From CAVQXR01 sp963717955 (lineage in GTDB: Bacteria > Actinomycetota > Thermoleophilia > Gaiellales > Gaiellaceae): 64,000 bases of DNA. Location of the stretch: assembly GCA_963717955.1 (NCBI GenBank), contig CAVQXR010000001.1, positions 372,001 to 436,000 of the forward strand, written 5' to 3'. Each line of letters starts with the position of its first letter. Position 1 is the first letter of the stretch. The position numbers were made by a program, and so were the translations under genes. The notes under the pieces were generated by a model. It worked only from the letters and a program-made list of their open reading frames with translations, was not told the origin of the DNA and did not search any database. Positions 1 to 10,451 of this stretch are shown here, piece after piece.

Positions 1-1692
1 CTGTTTCGCCACCCGGGCTTCGGGCGGGCCCTGGTCGACGAGGATCGCACCCTCCGGAACCTGCAGCAGGATCGCGTCGCCCTGTCCGACGTCGAGCACG
101 GCGATGCGGAGACCCGCAGGCGGAGCCAGGGGCCGCGGGGCGAGCCATCCCCACCAGACGACACCCGCAGCCGCCACCAGCGCGAACGCGCCGAGAACGG
201 GGCGGAGGCGACGGCGAGGAACGAGCACCAGCGCGCCGACCGCCCCGGCGATCCCGGCGAGGATCAGGACGACCCCGGGTGAGCGGACCTCGGCGAACGG
301 CAGGTTCCCCACGAGACGCGCGACCCAGGCCAGGTAGGCGACCAGCCAGCCGTTGAGCCAGCCCAATGCCGTGGCGGCGAAGGGGAGAGCCGGGTCGAGC
401 GCGGCCGCCCCGAGACCCAGTCCGAGGATCGGCGCCACGACGGGAGCAGCCAACACGTTCGCGACCACGGCGAGCACGGAGAGCGATCCGAACTGGAACC
501 AGAGGACGGGGGCCGTGACGATGCTGCAGGCAATGGAGATCGAGAGGACCGTTCGCACCGCCGCCGGCAAGGGGTAGCCCTCGAGGAGGCGATCGAGACG
601 CGGGGTGAGCAGGAAGATCGCTGCGACGGCAGAGAACGAAAGCTGGAATCCGGCGTCGAGCACGCTGTACGGGTTCCATGCGAGCAGCAGGGCGGCACCG
701 ACCAACGCGAAGTACCAGCGGTCGCGGGGTCTGGCAGCGATCCACGCGAGCGATGCCAGGCCGCCGGCGATGCCTGCCCGGACGACCGACGGCTGCCAGC
801 CGACGGCAGCGACGTAGGCGAGGATCGCGACGATCGCGGCACCCTCCGCCGCCAGCCGCGACAGGCCCACCAGCCACGCGGTCGCGACCACCCCGACCCC
901 GACGTACGCCACGTTCTGGCCCGAGACCGCGAGCAGGTGGTACAGACCGGAGCGGCGGAAGGCGGTGCGAAGCTCCTCGGTGAGCCCCTCGTCGGCACCG
1001 AGCACGACGCCGGCAACGAGCGCCCGACGCTCGCCGGCGAGCCCACGCTCCAGGCCGCGTGCGATTCCGTGCCGGGCGCGGTCAACGACTCCGGCAACGC
1101 CTCCGCGGGCTCCGACGATCCGGTAGCCATCCGCGGTGATGACGACATGGACGCCCTGCCTGCGTAGATAGGCGCGCTCGTCGAAGCCGCCGTCGGGGCC
1201 GGCGCCTCGCGGCTCTCGAAGCAGGCCGATCAGCTCCAGGAGCGCCCCCTGAGGAGGGGGTGCCCGCTGCGACGGTAGCCGGAGCAGTGCCGCCTCGTCG
1301 AACGGATCGTGCCAGATCGCCCGAACACGAACCGGGACCCGGTGGCCGTAGAGGCCGGTTCGCACCGGGCCCGTGACCTCGACGGTCATCGGCCCCGCAT
1401 CGCCCACGCGCGCGGCGAGCGCGGTGTGGTCGACGATCGCAAGGCGGGCCGACCCTGACGCCAGACCGCATGTGGCGAGCGCCACGACGAGCGCGAGCGT
1501 GCGCCGGTTACCGGTCGTCAGGATCCCGATCAGGCACAGGCCGATGGCGCACGCGCCCGTGACGAGCGGGGGGACCCGGAGCACGACACTCGTCCCGAGG
1601 CCGGCGCACAGCGCCGCGGCCAGCAGGTGCGGAGCCCTGATCGTCCGCGCCTCCCGCGGAAGTGTCGCACGAGTCGCGAGATCGTCGATCAC
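1..1692 (-). CDS. comEC: ComEC/Rec2-type DNA uptake channel, 3' end missing
   Basis: Inner-membrane channel that takes single-stranded DNA into the cytoplasm during natural transformation. The frame is open from a GTG at 1692 to the window edge (564 codons). The N-terminal part has hydrophobic segments and an FDERAYLRRQGVHV stretch typical of the DUF4131 region. The competence-domain signature HLLAVSGQN lies near 920-950, followed by many hydrophobic helices. The metallo-beta-lactamase-like domain is just beginning (DVGQGD) at the edge, so the C-terminus is outside the window. The GTG overlaps the comEA stop as GTGA, giving translational coupling. Long ORFs in other frames here are shadows. 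The identification is secure; activity cannot be judged from a partial gene. Confidence 0.93.
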   Translation of the reverse strand, partial: MIDDLATRATLPREARTIRAPHLLAAALCAGLGTSVVLRVPPLVTGACAIGLCLIGILTTGNRRTLALVVALATCGLASGSARLAIVDHTALAARVGDAGPMTVEVTGPVRTGLYGHRVPVRVRAIWHDPFDEAALLRLPSQRAPPPQGALLELIGLLREPRGAGPDGGFDERAYLRRQGVHVVITADGYRIVGARGGVAGVVDRARHGIARGLERGLAGERRALVAGVVLGADEGLTEELRTAFRRSGLYHLLAVSGQNVAYVGVGVVATAWLVGLSRLAAEGAAIVAILAYVAAVGWQPSVVRAGIAGGLASLAWIAARPRDRWYFALVGAALLLAWNPYSVLDAGFQLSFSAVAAIFLLTPRLDRLLEGYPLPAAVRTVLSISIACSIVTAPVLWFQFGSLSVLAVVANVLAAPVVAPILGLGLGAAALDPALPFAATALGWLNGWLVAYLAWVARLVGNLPFAEVRSPGVVLILAGIAGAVGALVLVPRRRLRPVLGAFALVAAAGVVWWGWLAPRPLAPPAGLRIAVLDVGQGDAILLQVPEGAILVDQGPPEARVAKQ

Positions 1693-2351
1693 GGCACGAC
1701 GAGCTCTCGCAGCTGCTCGAGGCGGGCAGGTCCGATCCCGGGGATCGCGTCCAGCTCGTCGACCGAGGTGTAGGGCCCGTGCTCGTCCCGATAATCGAGG
1801 ATCTTCTGCGCGGTGACCGGCCCCACACCCGGGAGCGCATCGAGCATCTCGAAGGTCGCGACGTTCAGCCGCACGGGCCCGGGATCGACGGGGGGCACAG
1901 TGACGTTCGTGAGCGGCGGAGCTCCCCCGCTCGCATGGGTGGGGACGACGACTTGCTGGCCGTCGACGAGCTCCTCCGCCAGATTGACGAGCATGAGCTC
2001 GGCGCGTCGTGTCGGCCCGCCGGCCTCGCGGATCGCGTCGTCGATGCGGCTGCCCGGCTCGAGCTCGTACAGCCCCGGACGGCGGACCGCGCCGGCGACG
2101 TGGACGACGACCGGGTCGCTCCCCTCTCCGCTCGAGGCCGTGCCCGGTCCTCCGTCCCCGTCGCCCTCGCCGAGGACGTCGGCTCCGCCCGATCCGGACG
2201 GCAGAGCGCTGAGGGTCTCGGTCGGCGGCGAGTCGGATGAACCTGTTGCGGGGAGGATGAACCGGCCAGCCAGCCCGAGCACGATGAGCACGACGAGGGC
2301 ATACAGCAGCGCCCGCGCTCTCGAGATCGTCGGCATTCGCATTGCACCCAT
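1689..2351 (-). CDS. comEA: ComEA, competence DNA-binding protein
   Basis: Membrane-anchored receptor that binds double-stranded DNA outside the cell and hands it to ComEC. The 220-residue protein has a short N-terminus, one transmembrane helix (about residues 12-35), a Gly/Ser/Asp-rich linker, an SLBB-like domain (about 78-140, HVAGAVRRPGLYEL) and two C-terminal helix-hairpin-helix motifs (LPGVGPVTAQKI and IPGIGPARLEQL). It lies directly upstream of comEC, the classical comEA-comEC operon. The exact start is open because Met codons at positions 4 and 6 are also possible; no clear -10 or Shine-Dalgarno sequence was seen. Confidence 0.93.
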   Translation of the reverse strand: MGAMRMPTISRARALLYALVVLIVLGLAGRFILPATGSSDSPPTETLSALPSGSGGADVLGEGDGDGGPGTASSGEGSDPVVVHVAGAVRRPGLYELEPGSRIDDAIREAGGPTRRAELMLVNLAEELVDGQQVVVPTHASGGAPPLTNVTVPPVDPGPVRLNVATFEMLDALPGVGPVTAQKILDYRDEHGPYTSVDELDAIPGIGPARLEQLRELVVP

Positions 2352-2561
2352 GCTGACGGCATCGGTGTGACGGGTCTGTGCCCGTTCGTGCCGTCGGGGC
2401 TCACGATGTGTGACGGATCTCCGCGCCGAGCCGCGTCTGCGACGGAGCGTTCCGTCGGTCCGGGCCGGAGGTCAGCCAGGCCCTTCGCAGACAGCCCTGT
2501 GCACGATGACCGCGACCGGCCCTCACTACGTTTCCGGGAACCGTTCCGGGCGAGCAGGCCG

Positions 2562-2961
2562 TCAGCGAACGATCAGCGCGTCGCAGGGCGCACGGTGCAG
2601 GGCGCCCGTGCTGACCGAGCCGAGCACGATCCGCTCGGCCCCACCGGGGCGCCGCGCCCGACGACGAGGTGCGAGGCTCGGAGTCGCCCGGCAGCATCGA
2701 CAGGGCGTCGACCGGGCGGCCCGCGCCGAGCAACCGTGTCCGCCGGGCCTCTCAGGCTGCCGTGTGCTCGACGGCCGCGGCGCGGCTGGTCTCCCCGTCG
2801 GCTCCCGCCGACTCGGTCGCTTCGCCGGTCCGTCTGGCGCCGGGCTCCCGACGGGCACGGTGGTCGCGGCGCCGATCCTGATGCCGGGGCCGGTGAGCGA
2901 ACGCGCGGTCGAGGGTCGCCGTCGGCGATCCGTCGATACCGACGAGGATCGTGAGCGGCAT
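2562..2961 (-). pseudogene. Decayed universal stress protein (UspA family)
   Basis: Pieces of one UspA-type protein are spread over three reading frames. The N-terminus MPLTILVGIDGSPTAT is in one frame and runs into a stop after EHTAA. A middle piece RLRASHLVVGRGAP is in a second frame. The C-terminus GGAERIVLGSVSTGALHRAPCDALIVR, with the family's nucleotide-binding GSVS motif, is in a third. At least two frame changes separate them and the central helices are degenerate. This looks like a true pseudogene, although several consensus errors in one gene cannot be excluded. Nothing else is seen between its end and comEA. Confidence 0.7.
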
Positions 2962-3006
2962 ACCGGCCATCGGCGCGAGCATCCAAGGGCCTAGAGCCGG
3001 ATCGTC

Positions 3007-3012
3007 TAACGT
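3007..3012 (+). promoter_or_regulatory. -10 element TAACGT, leaderless SDR gene
   Basis: TAACGT followed after 7 nt by GTG at 3020. The predicted transcription start falls on the start codon. This is weaker than the other examples because the fourth base onward is not AT-rich. Confidence 0.45.
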
Positions 3013-3019
3013 GGATACC

Positions 3020-3763
3020 GTGGCTGCGCCGCTCCAGGGACTTCGCGCCGTCGTGACCGGGGCTGCCTCGGGGATCGGGGCCGCGACCGTCGAACGACTG
3101 AGGCGTGACGGGGCGGTAGCCGCCGGTATCGACCGCGACACCGAGCGACTCGCCGCAGTGGAGCTCGAGAGCCGGCACGTCGCCGACGTGACCGACTGGG
3201 CCGGGCTCCATGCCGCGGTCGACGCCGCGGCGGCTGATCTCTCGGGACTCGACATGGCAGTTGCCTGTGCGGGCATCGCCGGCCGGGGGACCGTCGCAGA
3301 TACCGAGCCGGAGGAGTGGGAGCACATTTTCGCGGTCAACGTGCGCGGCGTGTACCTGACCGGGAAGGCCGTGATCCCACACCTGAGACGATCCGGGGGA
3401 GGGGCGATCGTGAACGTCGCCTCCCAGCTCGGCATCGTGGCCGCGGCGAACGCGGCCGCCTACTGTGCCTCGAAGGGGGCCGTCGTCCAGCTCACGCGCG
3501 CGATGGCCGTGGACCACGGTGTCGAGGGGATTCGCGTCAACTGCGTCTGCCCGGGCCCCACGGACACTCCGCTCCTCGAGCCCTACTTCGGGGCAAGCCC
3601 GGAACCAGCCGCCGAGCGGCGCCGCTACGAGCAGGCCCAGATGCACGGCCGGCTGGTCACGGCCCCGGAGGTGGCGGACGCCGTCGCGTACCTGTGCTCG
3701 CCACGGGCCGCGTCGACGATCGGGGCCGCGCTCGTCGTCGACGGGGGATACTCGATCCGCTAG
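3020..3763 (+). CDS. Short-chain dehydrogenase/reductase
   Basis: NAD(P)-dependent oxidoreductase of the classical SDR family, 247 residues. The Rossmann motif TGAASGIG is at residues 13-20. The catalytic tetrad is N108, S135, Y148 and K152 (YCASK), and VDGGYSIR is the usual C-terminal end. The substrate cannot be told. In-frame starts exist at 2951 and 3011, but the residues before AAPLQGLRAVVTG are not family sequence, and a TAACGT -10 at 3007-3012 makes GTG 3020 the better choice. The gene stands alone on the plus strand. Its TAG stop is part of the CTAG end of the palindromic repeat that follows. Confidence 0.88.
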   Translation: MAAPLQGLRAVVTGAASGIGAATVERLRRDGAVAAGIDRDTERLAAVELESRHVADVTDWAGLHAAVDAAAADLSGLDMAVACAGIAGRGTVADTEPEEWEHIFAVNVRGVYLTGKAVIPHLRRSGGGAIVNVASQLGIVAAANAAAYCASKGAVVQLTRAMAVDHGVEGIRVNCVCPGPTDTPLLEPYFGASPEPAAERRRYEQAQMHGRLVTAPEVADAVAYLCSPRAASTIGAALVVDGGYSIR

Positions 3764-3942
3764 TGGCGTCTCCGGGAAGTTCGGGGCCTATTCGCCGGCG
3801 ACAACCGACGGCGAAAACCGAGCAGGCCTCGGACGCAGGGAGCCGCGCGATACCAGAAGGTATCGAGGCGACTGAGGACGACGGCATGCGAAGCGTTTGC
3901 AGCCGCGCGAAGGGGTGGCGAGCTTCCCGGAGAGACCGCTAG
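3760..3942 (+). repeat. CTAG-bounded palindromic repeat, copy A (inverted orientation)
   Basis: A 183-bp imperfect palindrome. The outer arms CTAGTGGCGTCTCCGGGAAG and CTTCCCGGAGAGACCGCTAG pair apart from a few bases. The centre is the hairpin CGATACC-AGAA-GGTATCG, flanked by GGACGCAGGGAG and CGACTGAGGAC. Read on the minus strand these match the core GTCCTC(A/G)GTCG / CCTGCGTCC shared by the other copies, and the GCGGCTGCAAA block is also present. The left CTAG supplies the stop codon of the SDR gene. Four other full copies lie at 15384, 15548, 49764 and 49928. Confidence 0.8.
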
Positions 3943-3944
3943 TA

Positions 3945-4049
3945 GCGGTTGAGGGTCAGGCTCGGTCGGGCCTGACCGGCGTGGAGCCGGGCGGAGCGCG
4001 GCGGGTCGTTTCGGCGGTTGAGGGCCGGGCTCGGCCGGGCCTGACCGGC
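3945..4049 (+). repeat. Two 36-bp direct repeats between convergent genes
   Basis: Positions 3945-3980 and 4014-4049 are near-identical 36-mers beginning GCGGTTGAGGG and ending GGGCCTGACCGGC. The first contains the stem GGTCAGGC / GCCTGACC. A third, weaker relative begins near 4058. They lie between the convergent SDR and CapA genes, so termination is a possible role. There is no coding signal in 3943-4202. Confidence 0.6.
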
Positions 4050-4202
4050 GGGTCGTTGGCGGCTGAGGGCGCGGCAGGGTTCTTCGCGGCCTCAGGACCC
4101 GGCTCAGCCGGCGCTGCCCGCCGAGCTTCGTGCAGAGCCCGCCGCCGAGAACCGCCCGTCGCCCGTGTCACGCCGCCGGCCCGCCGGGCGTGACGCGAGC
4201 GC

Positions 4203-5408
4203 TCAGCGTCGGAGGTCGGTGCAGGCGCGAAGGCCGTTCCAGGCGCGGCGTGCCTCGGCGCGGGCCGCACCGTGGAGCGGGGACGGGATCCCGCTCGAGA
4301 TGCGCGCCGGCGTCCAGCGGTAGCGATCGATCCTGCGACCGGTGACGGTGATCTCGAGCACCCCGGTCTGGCTCGTGCTCTCGCGAAATGCGTAGAAGAC
4401 GAAGTTGCCGAGACCGTAGGCGACGAACGCCTGACCGAGGCGGCCGGCCCCGAGCAGGACGTGCGCGTGGGAGCCGACCACGATGTCCGCTCCCGCGTCG
4501 ACGAGGAGCCGTGCGAGCGCGCGTTGCGACGCCGTGGCGCAGCTGTCGAGCTCGAGACCCCAGTGGACGTACACGACCACCGTGTCGCTCGTCGCGCGCG
4601 CCGTGCGGACCGCGGCCGCGAGTCGCGCCTCCTTCTTGGCAGAGGCGAGCCCCGGCTTGCCCGGCCCGGCCGTCCACTCGGCGATCAGGTGGTCGTCCAG
4701 CACCTGAGTCGCACCGATGATCGCGATCCGCTGCCCGTTCACCGTCGCCCGGTACGGGGCGTACGCCTGCTTCGCGTTCCTGCCCGCGCCGACGACCGCG
4801 ACGCCGGCCCGTTTCGCGGCGGACAGCGTGTCCCGCATGCCGACGAGCCCGTAGTCGAGCCCATGGTTGTTCGCGAGCGTGACCACGTCGACGCCGCCCG
4901 CCTTCAGCGCGGCGAACGCGCGTGCCGGGGCGCGGAAGGTGTAGGCCTTCGGCGCGGGCTGGCCCCGGCCGGTGACCGCCGTTTCCAGATTCACCATCGC
5001 GATGTCCACGGGCTCGAGCAGCGGCGCGACAGGAGCCAGCACCGAGGAGGGCGATGCGAGGAGTCGCTCCAGGATCGGGCTCTCGAAGTGGACGTCGCCG
5101 CCGAACGCGAGCGTCACCGGCTTGCCGCTGCCGAGGCGGCTTCGAGGCTGCTCCTGCTCGGGACCCTGAGACGTCGAGTCGCCGAGCGCGGGCTCCTGCC
5201 CGCCGATCTCGCCGCTCGCGCCGTCGCTCGCAGCCGGAGGGGAGCCGCCCGCCGAGCTGCTCTCACCCCGGGCCAGAAAGCCGAGCACGAGCGCAGCGAT
5301 CGCCGCGACGGCCAGAAGCGCGACGATTCGCCGGCGACGCAGCTGTCGTCGGCGCCGCTCGCGGCGGCCGCTGCGCTGATCGCTTGCGGGATCCGGCTCG
5401 CCCTCCAC
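4203..5408 (-). CDS. CapA-family metallophosphatase-like protein, membrane anchored
   Basis: 401 residues. An Arg-rich N-terminus precedes one membrane helix (about 28-46), a Ser/Pro/Gly linker, then a CapA / PGA_cap domain (about 95-370) with the metal-site motifs AFGGDVHFES, NLETAVT, TLANNHGLDYG, VYVHWGLE and VVGSHAHVL. In other bacteria CapA proteins act in poly-gamma-glutamate capsule synthesis, but no capB or capC is nearby, so the role here is open. Start GTG 5408 is supported by a TACCCT -10 seven nucleotides upstream. The gene converges with the SDR gene. Confidence 0.85.
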   Translation of the reverse strand: MEGEPDPASDQRSGRRERRRRQLRRRRIVALLAVAAIAALVLGFLARGESSSAGGSPPAASDGASGEIGGQEPALGDSTSQGPEQEQPRSRLGSGKPVTLAFGGDVHFESPILERLLASPSSVLAPVAPLLEPVDIAMVNLETAVTGRGQPAPKAYTFRAPARAFAALKAGGVDVVTLANNHGLDYGLVGMRDTLSAAKRAGVAVVGAGRNAKQAYAPYRATVNGQRIAIIGATQVLDDHLIAEWTAGPGKPGLASAKKEARLAAAVRTARATSDTVVVYVHWGLELDSCATASQRALARLLVDAGADIVVGSHAHVLLGAGRLGQAFVAYGLGNFVFYAFRESTSQTGVLEITVTGRRIDRYRWTPARISSGIPSPLHGAARAEARRAWNGLRACTDLRR

Positions 5409-5415
5409 CAGCCCA

Positions 5416-5421
5416 AGGGTA
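5416..5421 (-). promoter_or_regulatory. -10 element TACCCT, leaderless CapA gene
   Basis: Minus-strand TACCCT, then TGGGCTG (7 nt), then the GTG start. The predicted transcript begins at the start codon. Confidence 0.6.
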
Positions 5422-5483
5422 GACGACGGCCCCGGCGATGAACGCCGGCTCCTGCGGCAAGCGCCGGAGCTCGCGCCGTCGTG

Positions 5484-5753
5484 TTACGAGGACGTGCGGG
5501 AGGCGACGAGCCGGGCGGCCTGGGCCTTCTTGCGCGCCGCGCGATTCGCATGGAGGGCGCCCCTGGCGGCCGCTCGGTCGAGCGCCCGCACGAGGGCGCG
5601 ATGCTCGGTGGCCACCTCGGCGTCGTCGCCGTCGGCCACGGCGTCATCGAGCCGCCGGAACAGTGTCTTCGCCGTCGACCGCCAGCGAAGGTTCTCCGCC
5701 CGCTGACGGGCGGCGATCTCGACACGGCGGCGCTGCTGCTTGATGTTGGGCAT
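5484..5753 (-). CDS. rpsT: 30S ribosomal protein S20
   Basis: 89-residue basic protein that binds 16S rRNA in the small subunit. It begins MPNIKQQRRRVEIAARQRAENLRWRS, the usual S20 N-terminus, and continues with the KTLFRRL and ANRAARKKAQAARL helices. Length is normal for the family. It is divergent from murJ. Its transcript probably starts near 5777 from a TAGACT -10 at 5784-5789, giving a leader of about 24 nt that ends in a hairpin just before the ATG. Confidence 0.96.
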   Translation of the reverse strand: MPNIKQQRRRVEIAARQRAENLRWRSTAKTLFRRLDDAVADGDDAEVATEHRALVRALDRAAARGALHANRAARKKAQAARLVASRTSS

Positions 5754-5758
5754 ACGAA

Positions 5759-5779
5759 GCTCCGGCCCTCGACCGGAGC
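5759..5779 (-). promoter_or_regulatory. Leader hairpin directly before rpsT
   Basis: GCTCCGG / CCGGAGC form a 7-bp stem with a 7-nt loop, 5 nt before the rpsT ATG and inside the short predicted leader (-10 TAGACT at 5789-5784). It could cover the initiation region; autoregulation by S20 is a guess. Confidence 0.4.
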
Positions 5780-5832
5780 CCGCAGTCTAGCAGGACGCCG
5801 GTCCCGCGAGAGCCCTCCGCCACACCCCTCCG

Positions 5833-5838
5833 TATACT
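5833..5838 (+). promoter_or_regulatory. -10 element TATACT, leaderless murJ
   Basis: TATACT, 8-nt spacer, then GTG at 5847. This sets the murJ start well inside a longer open frame. Confidence 0.65.
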
Positions 5839-5846
5839 CGGCCGCA

Positions 5847-7471
5847 GTGTCCGCAGCCGGCGTCGACGAACCGCTGAGCTCGCTCGGGCATCGCCGCCGC
5901 CTCGCAAGGTCGACCGCCGCCTTCGCCGGCGCGACCGCCGGGTCCCGCCTGATCGGCCTGGTGCGCGAGGTCGTGATCCGGAAGTACTTCGGCGTCTCCG
6001 GCGCGGAGATCAACGCGTTCACGGTCGCGTTCGCGGTTCCGAACCTCGTCCGCTCGATCGTCGCCGACCAGGCGCTCTCGGGCGCCTTCGTGCCGGTGTT
6101 CAGCGAGCTGCTCGCCCGTGGCGAGAAGGCGCGCGCGTGGCGTGTCGCGTCGACCGTCCTCTTCCTGCTCACCCTCGCTCTCTCCGCGCTCTGCGCGCTC
6201 GCGGTGATCCTCGCACCGCTCATCGTCAAGGCGTTCGGGCTCGACCCGGACGCGACCGAGCTCGCGGTCACGCTCTCCCGCATCCTGTTCCCGACCGTCG
6301 TCCTGCTCGGGATGTCGGGCGTGATCGTCGGGATCCTCAACAGCTACGAGCACTTCAGCGTCCCGGCGCTCGCACCGATCGCCTGGAACCTCGTGATCAT
6401 CCTCGGCGTCGTTCTCGGCGCACCGTTCGCGGACACGACGTCGCAGGAGGTCACGATCCTCGCGGTCGCGGTCCTGGTCGGCACCGTCGTCCAGGTGCTG
6501 CTCCCGATTCCGTGGCTGATGCGGCTCGACGGGCGTCTGCGGGTGCTCGTGGACTGGCGCGACCCGGCGGTCAGGCGAGTGTTTCGGCTCATGCTCCCGA
6601 TCTCGATCGGGCTCGGGCTCATCAACTTCAACCTGCTCATCGACCTCTTCTTCGCCTCGCGCTTCATCGACCCCGACCTCGCGCCCGCCTCGATCGATGC
6701 GGCGTTCCGCCTCTACATGCTCCCGCAGGGGATCTTCTCGGTCGCGGTCGCGACCGTCCTCTTCCCCGCGCTGTCGCGAATGGCGGCGATGCAGGACATG
6801 GACGGTTTCCGGCAGTGGGTATCGCGAGGGCTCCGCCAGATCGGGTTCCTGCTCATCCCGGCCAGCGCGGCGTCCGCGGCTCTCGCCGTCCCGATCACGC
6901 GGCTCGTCTACGAACGGGGCGAGTTCCGGCCCGAGGACACGACCGTCGTCGCCGCCTCGCTCGCCGCCTTCTCGCTCGGGCTGCTGTTCAACGGGACGAT
7001 GCTCATGCTCAACCGCGCGTTCTTCAGCCTCCAGCAGCCGTGGATCCCGACCGGCGTCGCCCTCGGCAACCTCGCCCTCAACGCCGGGCTCGACTGGGCG
7101 CTGTACCCGCTCGGGATCTGGGCGATCCCGCTCGTCACGTCGATCGTGAACATCGTCGGCACGGTGGCACTCGTCGTGCTGCTCAGGCGGCGGCTTGGGG
7201 ATTTCGGGAGCGGCGACGTCGTCGCCGCCTACGCGCGTTGCCTCCTCGCGGCCGCTGCCGCAACCGGCATCGCGTACGCGATCTGGTACGGCCTCGACCG
7301 GTCCCTCGGCACCTCGCTCGGCGCGCAGATCGTCTCGCTCGGCCTCGCGCTCGCCGCGGGGACCTGCGCGTACATCGTCGCGTCGAGCGCCCTGCGGGTT
7401 CGCGAGCTCGAGGCGCTGCTAACCTTGGCTGGCCGCTTCGGCAGGCCAACCGGCGGCGGCCGCCGACGCTC

Positions 7472-7475
<4 letters not shown>
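5847..7475 (+). CDS. murJ: MurJ/MviN lipid II flippase
   Basis: Polytopic membrane protein (542 residues) that flips lipid II across the membrane for peptidoglycan synthesis. Conserved MviN sequence begins soon after the start (AGATAGSRLIGLVREVVIRKYFG) and continues with ADQALSGAFVPVFSELLARGEK. About 14 hydrophobic segments can be traced. The frame is open back to 5481, but the extra 122 codons are not family-like, and a TATACT -10 8 nt before GTG 5847 supports that start. Its TGA overlaps the lepA ATG (ATGA). Confidence 0.93.
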
Positions 7476-9259
<1,784 letters not shown>

Positions 9260-9261
9260 CC

Positions 9262-10401
9262 GTGACCCGGGGATGCGGCACGGCCACGCGGGCCCGGGAC
9301 GCCGGCGTCCGGCACCTCTACGTGCACGTCCCGTTCTGTGCCCACCGGTGCGGCTATTGCGACTTTGTGACCGTCGTCGGCCGGGACGGGTGGCACGAGC
9401 GGTACGCGACGGCACTCCTCTCGGAGCTCGAACGGGAACGCCACCGTCTCGCCACCACCCTCGAGACGGTGTTCCTCGGCGGCGGCACGCCGACGATGCT
9501 GTCGGCGCCCGTCCTGGAGCGGCTTCTGCGTTCCCTGCCGAAGGCCGCCGAGGTCACGGTCGAGGCGAACCCGGAGACCGTGACGCCGGAGATCGCCCGC
9601 CTGCTCGCGACCCGTGGCGTCACCCGCGTCTCGCTCGGCGTCCAGAGCTTCCAGGAGCCCGTCCTCGAGCTGCTCGAGCGCCGGGCGCGCCCCGAAACCG
9701 TCCGGCGCGCGTTCCGGGACCTGCGCGCCGCGGGCATCGACAACATCTCGCTCGACCTCCTGTACGGAGTGCCGGGGCAGACCCCCGCCGACCTCGAGCG
9801 GGATCTCGGGGAGGCGCTCGCGCTCGCGCCCGAGCATCTCTCGTGCTACGAGCTCGAGGCGAAGCCGGGCACTCGCTTCGCGCACGCCCACGGACGGGAG
9901 CTCGCGCTCCAGTCGGAGTCGATGGAGGGCTATTTCGAGCAGGTGATCGAGATCCTCCTCACCGCCGGCTACCACTGGTACGAGACGTCGAACTTCTGTC
10001 GGCCGGGCCGTCAGGCCAGACACAACCTCGGTGTCTGGCTCGGGCACGACTATCTCGGAATCGGGATCGGGGCGGTCTCGACGGTGGGGCTGCGCCGGTG
10101 GCGCAACCGCCCCGCGCTCGGACGGTACTGCGCGGCGCTTCGAGACGGGCAGGAGCCGCCTCGCGAGGTCGAGCCGCTCGACGCCCGCCTGCGCGATCGC
10201 GAACGGCTGATGCTCGGGCTGCGCCTCGACGGCGCGCTCGACCTCGGCGCGTTCTACGGCACCGTCGACCCGGTCGGAGTCGAGCGCATGGCCGGGCTCG
10301 GGCTCCTCGTGCGCGACGGCGAGGCGGTCCGCCTGACGCGACGAGGAAGGATGCTCGGCGGCGGCGTGACCGTGGAGCTGCTCGCAGAATCACCTGCATA
10401 G
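9262..10401 (+). CDS. hemW: HemW-type radical SAM protein
   Basis: 379 residues. The radical SAM cluster motif is C26-x3-C30-x2-C33 followed by D-F, the HemW form; true coproporphyrinogen dehydrogenases (HemN) have a fourth Cys there. The motifs GGGTPTML and LGVQSF and the HemN C-terminal domain (GIGIGAVSTV) are present. HemW proteins bind heme and are thought to act as heme chaperones, and are often misannotated as HemN. GTG 9262 lies 2 nt after lepA and is chosen because the frame upstream is lepA coding sequence. Confidence 0.9.
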   Translation: MTRGCGTATRARDAGVRHLYVHVPFCAHRCGYCDFVTVVGRDGWHERYATALLSELERERHRLATTLETVFLGGGTPTMLSAPVLERLLRSLPKAAEVTVEANPETVTPEIARLLATRGVTRVSLGVQSFQEPVLELLERRARPETVRRAFRDLRAAGIDNISLDLLYGVPGQTPADLERDLGEALALAPEHLSCYELEAKPGTRFAHAHGRELALQSESMEGYFEQVIEILLTAGYHWYETSNFCRPGRQARHNLGVWLGHDYLGIGIGAVSTVGLRRWRNRPALGRYCAALRDGQEPPREVEPLDARLRDRERLMLGLRLDGALDLGAFYGTVDPVGVERMAGLGLLVRDGEAVRLTRRGRMLGGGVTVELLAESPA

Positions 10402-10439
10402 TGCGGGATTCCGGGCAGGGCGGCCCGGACGCCGTCGGG

Positions 10440-10445
10440 TACGAT
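10440..10445 (+). promoter_or_regulatory. -10 element TACGAT, leaderless hrcA
   Basis: TACGAT, spacer CGGAAC (6 nt), GTG at 10452. No CIRCE-type inverted repeat is seen around it. Confidence 0.65.
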
Positions 10446-10451
10446 CGGAAC

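Noticed and set aside
4272..5441. 389-codon plus-strand ORF opposite the CapA gene
   Set aside because: Antisense shadow of a clear CapA protein; composition is Arg/Asp/Glu-rich with no motif.
10402..10451. CIRCE operator at hrcA
   Set aside because: No TTAGCACTC / GAGTGCTAA-like inverted repeat between 10402 and 11535.
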